Below the pieces are notes generated by a model, which worked only from the letters and a program-made list of their open reading frames with translations, did not search any database and was not told where the DNA came from. A DNA stretch of 64,000 nt from Jiella soli (GTDB lineage Bacteria > Pseudomonadota > Alphaproteobacteria > Rhizobiales > Rhizobiaceae), in contig NZ_JAJAVB010000022.1 in NCBI RefSeq assembly GCF_020615385.1, forward strand, positions 90,696 through 154,695, written 5' to 3'. Shown in pieces: positions 46,271-54,748 of the stretch. The first letter of the stretch is position 1. Each line of letters opens with the position of its first letter. The translations under genes and the position numbers were made by a program.

Positions 46271-48307
46271 ATGAGACGAACGCTTGCCTTTTCGTTGCTT
46301 TGCTGCACCGTTGCCGTACCGCCCGCGCTCGCGCAGGAACAGGTCGCGCCGGTCAAAGTGACTGTGACCGACAAGAGCTTCGACGTTGGGGCGGGCATGT
46401 TCGCCTATACCGAGTACGAGCTGTCCGGCGAACCCTTGGCCGAATCCCTCGGCCTCGACCTAGACATTCTCGATCCCGATCAGGCCAATCAGCCCACGCC
46501 GTTCGACTTTGCCGCCGGCATCGACACCTATGAATATTCCGAAGAGGCGATGTATGCGGTGAACTACGCCTCGCAGCTCGGGCCTCATCTCGCCAACGGG
46601 CCGGTCAATGCGGCCCGCGGCGGCACGCTGGCCGATCTCGGCAAGCGGGTGATCACCCTCGCCGGCGCGGTCGGCTTTTCGCCGGACGAGTTGCAGCAGA
46701 ACCTCTACCCCCTCACCTTCCCCTTCGCGAAGGGCATGCCCGAATACGGCCAGTCCGTGGACATGACACAGGTCGGCAGCGACGCGGTCGATGCAACGAC
46801 CCATTCGGGCGAAGAAAAGAGCCTGAAGACGGTGGTTCCGGCCTATTACCGCGACTTCAAGACCCTTGCCTGGAAATCAGATGCCATGGACCGCGTCTTC
46901 ACGCCGACCGCCGCGGGCGGCGAGATGCTGAAGGACGTGATGTGGTCGCAGGACTTCCTCGGCGGCATGCATGTGAAGTCCTCCGACGAGGAGGTGAGTG
47001 ACGTCGAGGACGCCAAGCTCGACCAGGACGGCACCCATGCGCTGGGCGTCTCCTCGGCGGACGGCATGAATGGCATGCTCCTTACCGAAATCACCTGGGA
47101 CAAGCTCAGGATGCTGCGCGACCGATTCGGATACGACGGCAAGACGCTCGGCGCCAAGATCGGCCCGCAATACGATCCCAAGACCAATCCGGTGTGGTTC
47201 CCGGAGCGCGTTTCCGTCGATGTGGCCGAGAAGAACGGCGTCAACGCGGTCGGCGATCTCAAGGTGGTCGACGGCGGCTCCTCGCTGCGCGATGCCTGGA
47301 TGATGCTGTGGCCGCTCGGCGAGATGTACGGCTTTTCCGACCAGCGCTCGGCGAACAAGAACCAGAACAAGGCGTTCCTGGCAGTCTTCGACGGCGATCC
47401 GTTCCCGGCTGCGCCGCAAGCCAATCGCGGCACGGACAGGTCGGCCTATGAGTCGGCGGACGATCCGTTCTCGCTCACCGAGACCCTGTCGAACATGACC
47501 TTCAAGAATCTGGACGCCCTGCACTACAATACCGACCTCAAGACCTTCGTGGACTCCTGGTCGGACGGACAGATGGGCGACGAGGTCACCACCTTCGACG
47601 CCGCCTATGCCATCGTCGCTCTCGACATCTACGAGCGCGCCGTCGACGCCCTACCCGTCGGCTATGCCTCTGCCTCCAGCGGCGATCCGCTCGGCACGCC
47701 CGAGGGCAAGCGCGCGACGGCGCTTATCAAGGCCGAGGCGGACTTCATCGTGAACAGGCTGATCGGCGAGGACGGCCTCGTCGCCGACAGCTTCGCCGCC
47801 AAGACCGGCGCTTCGGACAAGCACTCGCTCGGAACGCAGTTCGCCGCGATCCGCGGGCTCTCGGCCGCCTTCGTCGCGACCGGCGACGAGACCTACCGCA
47901 CCGCCGCCCGCAAGATCTACGACGCCGTCGAAACGAAGATGTTCGACGAGGCGGCCGGCATCTTCAATCCGAACCCCGGCAAGGCGTTCGAGGTCGATGC
48001 GTGGACCGCGGGTGCGGTCGAGGGCGGGCTGCGCGCACTGCTTCAGACGCTGCACAACAAGGAAGGCGAGGACGATCCGCATCTCACCCTCGCCAATCTG
48101 ACCCAGCGCTACACCCGCTGGTTCCATGTCGCCGGCCGCGGCCTGCAGCTCGCCGAATGGCTGGGCGACAGCGGCGAGCATGTCGTCGATGGCCAGGAGG
48201 ACGGCGACGCGAACGGCAACGGCATCAATCGGCCCGACATGGCCGGCGGCGAATTCGGCACCGCGCCGGTCATGGCGGCCCGGATCGAGATCGATCCGAC
48301 GAAGTAA
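46271..48307 (+). CDS. Unrecognised exported protein of the FTR1 operon, 678 residues
   Basis: Not recognised. A signal peptide (MRRTLAFSLLCCTVAVPPALA) is followed by a soluble protein. The N-terminal ~400 residues have mixed composition (DFAAGIDTYEYSEEAMYAVNY, TPTAAGGEMLKDVMWSQDFLGG), and residues ~400–640 look like helical repeats (FDAAYAIVALDIYERAV, TQFAAIRGLSAAFVATGDE, VDAWTAGAVEGGLRALL) as in alpha/alpha-barrels. The C-terminus is acidic with a DGQEDGDANGNGINRPD loop that could bind cations. First gene after the Irr-like boxes and 38 bases before the cytochrome gene, so probably a periplasmic partner of the iron system. Confidence 0.75.
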   Translation: MRRTLAFSLLCCTVAVPPALAQEQVAPVKVTVTDKSFDVGAGMFAYTEYELSGEPLAESLGLDLDILDPDQANQPTPFDFAAGIDTYEYSEEAMYAVNYASQLGPHLANGPVNAARGGTLADLGKRVITLAGAVGFSPDELQQNLYPLTFPFAKGMPEYGQSVDMTQVGSDAVDATTHSGEEKSLKTVVPAYYRDFKTLAWKSDAMDRVFTPTAAGGEMLKDVMWSQDFLGGMHVKSSDEEVSDVEDAKLDQDGTHALGVSSADGMNGMLLTEITWDKLRMLRDRFGYDGKTLGAKIGPQYDPKTNPVWFPERVSVDVAEKNGVNAVGDLKVVDGGSSLRDAWMMLWPLGEMYGFSDQRSANKNQNKAFLAVFDGDPFPAAPQANRGTDRSAYESADDPFSLTETLSNMTFKNLDALHYNTDLKTFVDSWSDGQMGDEVTTFDAAYAIVALDIYERAVDALPVGYASASSGDPLGTPEGKRATALIKAEADFIVNRLIGEDGLVADSFAAKTGASDKHSLGTQFAAIRGLSAAFVATGDETYRTAARKIYDAVETKMFDEAAGIFNPNPGKAFEVDAWTAGAVEGGLRALLQTLHNKEGEDDPHLTLANLTQRYTRWFHVAGRGLQLAEWLGDSGEHVVDGQEDGDANGNGINRPDMAGGEFGTAPVMAARIEIDPTK

Positions 48308-48345
48308 GAACGGGGACGGCCGGGTTTGACCCCGCCGTCCCGACA

Positions 48346-51300
48346 ATGACGAGCAGGCAGAGAGTGGATAACGGGTTTTCCACGCGGCACGAGGTGAGCG
48401 CGGCGGACATTGCGATAAAGCGGGGGCCTGAAAGGGCTCCCGCTTCGGCGCGTCCGCCGCATCGCGTCGTCGTGCCTGCCCGTCAGCCGGCAGCGGAGCC
48501 GCAGCCGGTCGCGCCCGAGCCTTTCTGCCATCGCCCGCGCCCGTCCCGCCTGTCGCGCAGGCTGGCACGGCCGGCGGAATACGTCCTCTACCTCCTTCTC
48601 GTCACCGGCGCTCTGCTGTTCGACCCGTTCGGCCTGCCCTTCTCGGTGATGCGCTGGGCGATCTATGTCCACATCGCCTGTGCCGTCCTCCTGGTGCCGA
48701 CGCTGCTGGTGCCCTTCTGGCTGTCGCACCGCGGCATGCTGACCGGCAGCCGCCGGGCCTTCCAGGTCTGGAGCGGCCGCGTCATCGAGGTGATGCTCGT
48801 CGGCCTTGTCGCCGGCGGGACATGGCTGCTGGCGATCGGCAACAACGGCACGCTGTCCGGCGCGGTCGCGCATTGGAGCCATCTCGGCCTCTCCCTGCCG
48901 CTCGCCCTTCTCGTCGCGGTCCATGCCTGGCGCTACGGCGTCCTGCGCCGGCTCCTGGGGCTCGGCGTCTTCCTCCTCGCCTTCGGCGCCAATCCGTCGC
49001 CGGCCGCCGACGCGCCGCATCCGGCAGCCGTCGAGAGCGGCTCGCTCGTCCTGTCGAACGACGCCTCCGGCCTGTGGAGCGCCAATTTCGACGCGGGATC
49101 CGTCTCGAAGGTCGACCGCCAGAGCGGCGAGCGCCTCGGCGAGGCAATCGTCGGCGGCGACATCCGCAACCTCGCCTTGAATGCCGACGAGAGCCTCGTC
49201 GCTGCGACCGACGAGACCGGCGGCGCGCTCGATCTCATCGATCCCGCTTCGTTCACGCTCGAGCACAAGGTGAGCCTAGGCGGACGGCCGCACGGCGTCG
49301 TCTTCGACAGGCGCAACGATCTCTTCTGGGTCACCGCGACCGAAGCGGGCAAGCTCTACGGCGTCGCCGAGGACGGCACGATCAGGGTCGACATGAAGGT
49401 CGCCGAGACGCCGCGCGGCCTCGCCCTCCTCTCGGACGGACGGCTGCTCGTCACCCACGCCTTCCTCGGCACCGTATCGATCTACGATACGACGAGCCTG
49501 CCACTGAGGCTGGAGAAGACCATTACCCTCGCCGAAACGCAGGATCCGAACGAGAGCGTTTCGCAAGGCCTGCCCCGCGTCCTCGACACGATCGCGGTCT
49601 CCCCGGACGAGAAACAGGCCTGGCTGCCGCACGAACTGTGGAATTTCGACCACCCGTTCCAGTTCCAGTCGACGGTCTTCCCGGCGATCTCGGTCATTTC
49701 GCTGAAACCTGGCGGCGAGGAAGAGGCCGTCTCGCGGCGCAAGCAGCTGTTCAAGCAGATCAACATCGTCGAGGACGGCAACCGCACCCGGATCGTTTCC
49801 AACCCCTATCAGGCGGCATGGGCGAAGGACGGCTCCAAGGTCTATGTCACCATGGCCGGCAGCGAAGACCTCGTCGTCTTCGACCCCTCGCGCGCCCTGC
49901 CGATCACCTCACGATCGAAGAAGGCGAAGACCACGGAGGGCGCCAAGGCGGTCCAGATCTATCGCCATCTGCCCGGCCAGAACCCGCGCGGCCTCGTCGT
50001 CGACGGCGACGACATCTTCGTCCAGAACGCCCAGAGCCTCGATCTCTCGAAGCTCTCGACCGGCGGAACCGGCTCCTTCGCCAAGGTGAAGGGCGTCTCC
50101 GACAGCTTCGCCAGGCTGGTCGAGAAGGACCCGCTCCCGCCGGAGCTTCGGCGCGGCGCGAGGCTCTTCCACCTCGCCAACACATCCGCCTTTCCGGACG
50201 CGCCGATGGCCGGCGACAACTGGATGAGCTGTTCGAGCTGCCATGTCGACGGCTTCAACTATTCCAACCGCTTCCTCTTCCGCGACACGCCGGTCGACAA
50301 ATTCCATTCCGCCTTCACCGGCCACGGCTCGATCAAGAATTTCGTCGCCGGCGACTTCGTCGGCGACTACATCCGCATGGCCCAGAACACCCAAGGCGGC
50401 ATGGGCGCCGATACGCACTTCGATACGCCGAAGACCGATCCGGCGCAGCCGGACGAGACGGTCAAGGCGATGATGACCGACCTCCACGCCTATGTGACGT
50501 CGCCCGGCAATCTGCCGCTCCTGTCCACCTGGCTTCGCGGCGAGGACGGCACCGGTTCTGTGGATCCGACGGAATGGCAGAACTCGGCCGTCTGCGGGAC
50601 ATGCCACGCGCAGGTCTTCAAGGACTGGGCGAACTCGATGCACCATCTGATGGGCCAGTCGAACCCCTACTACATGGTCATGGAGGACATGGCCGCGAAG
50701 GTCGAGGGCGAGCCGTTCCGCAAGTGGTGCATGGGCTGCCACTCGCCGCAGGCGGTGCTGACCGGTGCGCTGAAGACAGCGGGCACCTCCCATCTCTTCG
50801 ACCGGGACGGCGCGGCGCTGGTCGCAGAACTCGCCGACTATGTCCACACCACCGACGAGGGCGCCGGCTGCATCCTCTGCCACCGGGTGGACAAGCTCGA
50901 GGACGCAGGGCCGACGGCCGGCGGCAATGCCAGCTTCTCGGTCTCGCTGAAGGATCGCGAGCGATTTCCTGGCGAGGATTCCGACTGGTCGGCCCTGCGC
51001 TGGGCCGCCCACCGCGCGATCCGCGCAAAGCCGGAGACGCATGCGCAGTCCTATTCCAGCCCGGAAATCTCCAGCCCCGAGCTCTGCGCCTCCTGCCACG
51101 AAGAGTTCTCGCCCGGCACCGGCGCCTTCATCGCCGGGACCTATTCGGAGTGGGCGGCATCGCCCTACAACGCCCCGGACGATCCCCTGCGGAACCGTAC
51201 CTGCCTCGACTGCCACATGCATTCCGACATCGACAGGATCGGCGAGGCCGTGCCCGGCCAGTCGACCGACGGCGGTCCGGTGAAGCCGAACGTCCGCAGC

Positions 51301-51873
51301 CACCAGTTCACCGGCGCGCAGTACCATCTCGTCGGCCTGCGCGATCCCAAGCTGAGGGATATGTCCGTCGCGCTCCTGCGCCGGGCCGCAACGCTCGACG
51401 CACGGCTGGACGAGAAGGGCCAGATAGTCCTGCGCGTCACCAATAGCGGGGCCGGCCACAATCTGCCGGGTGGGGTGTCGGACCTCAGGCAGATGTGGCT
51501 TCAGGTGACCGTCACCGACGCCGATGGCAAGACGGTGCTGACCTCCGGCCGGCCGGGTCCCGGCGGCCACTTGCCGGAGGACGTGCGCATGTTCCACAAG
51601 GTGCTCGGCGGAGAGGACGGCGAACCTGTCGGGCTTCTCTTCTGGCATTTCGGCAAAATGCTGAAGGACACGCGCATCCCGCCCATGCGCCACCGCGACG
51701 AGACCTTCGCGCTGCCGCCCGGCACCGCCTATCCGGTGACCGTCGATGCCAAGCTGATGTTCCGCACCTTCGCGCAGAGCGTGACCGACCTCGTGCGGCA
51801 GCAGCACCCCGAAATGCCGGCCCCCGAGCCGGTCGAGATGAACCATCTGCATCTGGTACTAGGTCAGGACTGA
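48346..51873 (+). CDS. Membrane-anchored beta-propeller hexahaem cytochrome c
   Basis: Protein of 1175 residues with a rare domain chain. A polar N-terminus precedes four helices at about 78–200 with in-membrane histidines H109 and H193 (and H176/H179), as in b-type cytochromes, and a fifth helix near 203–220. A YVTN-type beta-propeller covers about 225–590. Haem sites CXXCH are at 629 (CSSCH), 750 (CGTCH), 795 (CMGCH), 842 (CILCH), 914 (CASCH) and 953 (CLDCH); the first looks like a cytochrome c peroxidase-type domain, the other five like a cytochrome c554-type domain. A GHNLPGG-containing beta domain ends it. It stops one base before ftr1. Role, inferred: electron transfer to or from iron beside the permease. 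Start is tentative (ATG 48346). Confidence 0.85.
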   Translation: MTSRQRVDNGFSTRHEVSAADIAIKRGPERAPASARPPHRVVVPARQPAAEPQPVAPEPFCHRPRPSRLSRRLARPAEYVLYLLLVTGALLFDPFGLPFSVMRWAIYVHIACAVLLVPTLLVPFWLSHRGMLTGSRRAFQVWSGRVIEVMLVGLVAGGTWLLAIGNNGTLSGAVAHWSHLGLSLPLALLVAVHAWRYGVLRRLLGLGVFLLAFGANPSPAADAPHPAAVESGSLVLSNDASGLWSANFDAGSVSKVDRQSGERLGEAIVGGDIRNLALNADESLVAATDETGGALDLIDPASFTLEHKVSLGGRPHGVVFDRRNDLFWVTATEAGKLYGVAEDGTIRVDMKVAETPRGLALLSDGRLLVTHAFLGTVSIYDTTSLPLRLEKTITLAETQDPNESVSQGLPRVLDTIAVSPDEKQAWLPHELWNFDHPFQFQSTVFPAISVISLKPGGEEEAVSRRKQLFKQINIVEDGNRTRIVSNPYQAAWAKDGSKVYVTMAGSEDLVVFDPSRALPITSRSKKAKTTEGAKAVQIYRHLPGQNPRGLVVDGDDIFVQNAQSLDLSKLSTGGTGSFAKVKGVSDSFARLVEKDPLPPELRRGARLFHLANTSAFPDAPMAGDNWMSCSSCHVDGFNYSNRFLFRDTPVDKFHSAFTGHGSIKNFVAGDFVGDYIRMAQNTQGGMGADTHFDTPKTDPAQPDETVKAMMTDLHAYVTSPGNLPLLSTWLRGEDGTGSVDPTEWQNSAVCGTCHAQVFKDWANSMHHLMGQSNPYYMVMEDMAAKVEGEPFRKWCMGCHSPQAVLTGALKTAGTSHLFDRDGAALVAELADYVHTTDEGAGCILCHRVDKLEDAGPTAGGNASFSVSLKDRERFPGEDSDWSALRWAAHRAIRAKPETHAQSYSSPEISSPELCASCHEEFSPGTGAFIAGTYSEWAASPYNAPDDPLRNRTCLDCHMHSDIDRIGEAVPGQSTDGGPVKPNVRSHQFTGAQYHLVGLRDPKLRDMSVALLRRAATLDARLDEKGQIVLRVTNSGAGHNLPGGVSDLRQMWLQVTVTDADGKTVLTSGRPGPGGHLPEDVRMFHKVLGGEDGEPVGLLFWHFGKMLKDTRIPPMRHRDETFALPPGTAYPVTVDAKLMFRTFAQSVTDLVRQQHPEMPAPEPVEMNHLHLVLGQD

Positions 51874-51874
51874 C

Positions 51875-52702
51875 ATGCTGGTCACCTTCCTCATCGCCTT
51901 CCGCGAGAGCCTTGAGGCGTTTCTCCTCGTCGGCATCCTCATCGCCTATCTGAAGCGCATGGACGCCGGCCGCTACGTCAAATGGATCTATGTCGGCGTT
52001 GCCGCCGGCGTCCTCGCCTCGTTGCTCGGCGCCTTCGTCCTGCAGGTCGTCGTCGACCAGTTCTCCAACGATGTCTACCGCGCCTATCTGTCCGCCGGCA
52101 TCATGATCGCCGCGACCATCGCCCTCACCTACATGGCGATCTGGATGCAGAAGCAGGCCAAAGCCCAAACCGCCCACGCCACGCAGCAGTTGGAGAGCTA
52201 TGTGACTGCCGGCAATGTCTTCGGCGTCGCCATCCTCGCCTTCATCTCCGTCTGGCGCGAAGGGCTGGAGACGGTGCTCTTCTTCTCCGCGCTCGCCTAC
52301 ACCGGCGAAACGATCTCGCTGCCGGGCTTCCTCGTCGGAGTTCTCGCGGCGATCGTCCTCGTCTGGGTGCTGATCAGCGGCACGCGCAAGGTGCCGCTCG
52401 GCACGCTGTTCCGCTGGACGAGCCTGCTCCTGATCGTCGTCGCGGCCGGACTGCTCGGCTCGGCGGTGAACACGCTGCAGGGCGTCGACATCCTGCCGGG
52501 CTCGATTACGCCGCTCTTCGACCTCTCGGGCATCCTGCCCGACCAGGACGGGATCGGCGCCTTCCTGCGCGGCCTGTTCGGCTATAATGCCTCGCCGACG
52601 CTCTTGCAGTTCGCTGTGTGGATCGCCTTCCTGGTCAACGCCATCGTGCTGTGGAGCCGGAGCTACACGTCCACTCCCGCACGGCCCATCGTTCGAGCAT
52701 GA
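51875..52702 (+). CDS. FTR1-family iron permease
   Basis: High-affinity iron permease of 275 residues with seven helices. Both REXXE iron-path motifs are present: R10-ESLE in helix 1 and R128-EGLE in helix 4. It lacks the extra N-terminal domains seen in some FTR1 fusions. FTR1/EfeU permeases move iron with a coupled redox partner; here the tightly linked partner is the hexahaem cytochrome one base upstream, not EfeO/EfeB or FtrA/FtrB. The stop overlaps the next start as ATGA. Confidence 0.93.
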   Translation: MLVTFLIAFRESLEAFLLVGILIAYLKRMDAGRYVKWIYVGVAAGVLASLLGAFVLQVVVDQFSNDVYRAYLSAGIMIAATIALTYMAIWMQKQAKAQTAHATQQLESYVTAGNVFGVAILAFISVWREGLETVLFFSALAYTGETISLPGFLVGVLAAIVLVWVLISGTRKVPLGTLFRWTSLLLIVVAAGLLGSAVNTLQGVDILPGSITPLFDLSGILPDQDGIGAFLRGLFGYNASPTLLQFAVWIAFLVNAIVLWSRSYTSTPARPIVRA

Positions 52703-54102
52703 TGATCGGTGACGTTCCCCGCCATGTCGTCGTCATCGGCGCCGGCCCGGCCGGCCTGACGGCGGCGCATGAGCTGACCGAGGCCGGCATCGCGGTGACC
52801 ATCCTCGAACGCGGCAAGGATCTCGGCGGCCTCGGCGGCACGACCAGCTTCGAGGGCCTCCACGGCACCTATCGCTTCGACTTCGGCGGCCACCGGTTCA
52901 TTACCCACAATGCCGACCTGTTGCGGCTGGTCGAGGAACTCGTCGGCGACGATCTCCTGACGGCGACGCGTCACAGCGTCATCCGGTTCGGCGGCCGGAC
53001 CTACGACTATCCGCTGTCGCTGAAGAACCTCCTGAAGACCGCGCCGCCGGGCCTCATCGCCGGGGCGAGCCTCGATCTCGCCCGGCTCGCGCTCGGCCGC
53101 CGGGCGCCCTCGGACGACAGCTTCGCCGCCTGGATCGAAAGCCGTTTCGGCCGGACGCTCTACCGGACCTTCTTCGAGGGCTATACCGCCAAGCTCTGGG
53201 GCATCGACCCCAGGCAACTGTCCGCCGACTGGGCTGAGCAGCGCATCAGCCTCGTCGACCTGAAGGAGGTCGCCCGCCGGCTCCTGCCCGGCGCCGGCCA
53301 GGGTCCGCGCACCTATGCCCGCGGCTACCGCTATCCGCGCCACGGCTTCGGCATGATCTTCCAGCGGCTTGCCGAAAGGGTGATCCGTCAGGGGGCGGTC
53401 GTGCGCACGGGCGTCACCGTCAACGGACTCGCTACGGGTGGCGGCCGCGTCCGCGCGGTCCTGACCGACAAGGGGCCGCTCACCTGCGACGCCGTGATCT
53501 CCTCGGTGCCGTTGCCCGACATGGTCGCGATGACCGGCGGCGCGTCGTCGCTGAAGTTCCGTGGTCTGCGCTTCTTCAACATGGTGATGGCGACGCCGGA
53601 CGTGTCGCCCTTCACCTGGCAGTACCTTTCAGACCCGGACATGCTGGCGACGCGGCTGCAGGAGCCGCGGCGGCGCTCGCCGCAGATGTCTCCGCCCGGC
53701 ATGACCTCGCTGATGCTGGAGATCCCCTGCGATCCGGGGGACGCACTCTGGACCGTCGCGGACGACGTCCTCTTCGAGCGCGCCTGCGGCGACTTGCGGC
53801 GGCTCGGCATCGACGCCTCGAAGGCGACGGGCGAGTATTTCAGCGCCCGCACCCCATACGCCTATCCGGTGATGGATCTCGCCTACCGGGCCGAGCGCCG
53901 GCGCGCCTTCGATCATCTGAGACAGTTCGAGAACCTGATCCAGTGCGGCCGCCAGGGGACGTTCCGCTACGTCTTCACGGATGCCGCGATGGAAACGGGA
54001 CAGATGGCCGCGCGCGGGATCCTCTCGCGCAGCGACGTGCGCGAAGCTATTTACGAGCACCGCAACGAGCGGACCGTGATCGAGACCGAGAGCATTGCCT
54101 GA
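52699..54102 (+). CDS. FAD-dependent oxidoreductase, UDP-galactopyranose mutase-like
   Basis: Flavoprotein of 467 residues with the dinucleotide site VVVIGAGPAGLTAAHELTEAG, the FGGHRFITHN segment and YTAKLWGIDPRQLSADWAEQRI typical of the UGM/protoporphyrinogen-oxidase-like amine oxidase group. No signal peptide, so cytoplasmic. Its start overlaps the ftr1 stop by four bases, so it is translated with the permease. It may be a sugar mutase-like enzyme or an oxidoreductase; its link to iron is inferred from position only. Confidence 0.82.
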   Translation: MMIGDVPRHVVVIGAGPAGLTAAHELTEAGIAVTILERGKDLGGLGGTTSFEGLHGTYRFDFGGHRFITHNADLLRLVEELVGDDLLTATRHSVIRFGGRTYDYPLSLKNLLKTAPPGLIAGASLDLARLALGRRAPSDDSFAAWIESRFGRTLYRTFFEGYTAKLWGIDPRQLSADWAEQRISLVDLKEVARRLLPGAGQGPRTYARGYRYPRHGFGMIFQRLAERVIRQGAVVRTGVTVNGLATGGGRVRAVLTDKGPLTCDAVISSVPLPDMVAMTGGASSLKFRGLRFFNMVMATPDVSPFTWQYLSDPDMLATRLQEPRRRSPQMSPPGMTSLMLEIPCDPGDALWTVADDVLFERACGDLRRLGIDASKATGEYFSARTPYAYPVMDLAYRAERRRAFDHLRQFENLIQCGRQGTFRYVFTDAAMETGQMAARGILSRSDVREAIYEHRNERTVIETESIA

Positions 54103-54166
54103 GCAGTCGGCCGGGCGAACGGCCCGGCGGGGCGGCAGCGCCCGAGGAAAGGGAGAGGGAGAGACG

Positions 54167-54748
54167 ATGCGCTTCACCACCATATTGGCCGCGCTGATCC
54201 TGGTCGTTGCTGGCTGGGCCGGCCGGGCCGAGGCCTATTCCTATGCCGCGGCCGGCGCCGAGCCGCTGCTCGACGGGCGCGAGGCGCTGATGAGCGCCGC
54301 CGCCAAGGGTGACTGGGACGCCGCGCAAGCCGCCCTTGATGGGATGAAGGCGGATCTCACCTATCTCGACGAAAACGACGATCCAGGCATCGCCAAGGTC
54401 TTCGCAGACGCCCTGGCGGAGAAGGATGCCGGCGCGCTCCACCAGGCGCTGATGCGCGCTTATGCTGACGAGATCGAGCGCCGACTGGCGGGCGCTAAGG
54501 ACAATCTGAAGGACTACCAGACCTCCAAGGTCCTCGTCGTCAAGGCGCAGCGCTTCTACCAGGCGATGGCGCCGGACCTTCCGGAAGACAAGCGCAAGAC
54601 GATCGAGGACGGGCTGAAACAGGCGCTGGATGCGATCGGCAATCCCGGCGTGTTCGGCGTCGGCGCGTCCGATCCCGATCCCGCCGCCTTCGCCGCCGCC
54701 CATGCCAATGTCGTCGCGGCGCTGGATGGTATCGGCCGCACGGGCTGA
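54167..54748 (+). CDS. Small helical exported protein of the FTR1 operon
   Basis: Exported protein of 193 residues, signal peptide ending GRAEA, then an all-helical domain (GREALMSAAAKGDWDAAQAALD, LHQALMRAYADEIERRLAGA, YQTSKVLVVKAQRFYQAMAPDL). Composition resembles the helical periplasmic segments fused to some FTR1 permeases; this is a loose impression. GGGAGAGGGAG precedes the ATG. It lies 64 bases after the FAD gene. Confidence 0.72.
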   Translation: MRFTTILAALILVVAGWAGRAEAYSYAAAGAEPLLDGREALMSAAAKGDWDAAQAALDGMKADLTYLDENDDPGIAKVFADALAEKDAGALHQALMRAYADEIERRLAGAKDNLKDYQTSKVLVVKAQRFYQAMAPDLPEDKRKTIEDGLKQALDAIGNPGVFGVGASDPDPAAFAAAHANVVAALDGIGRTG

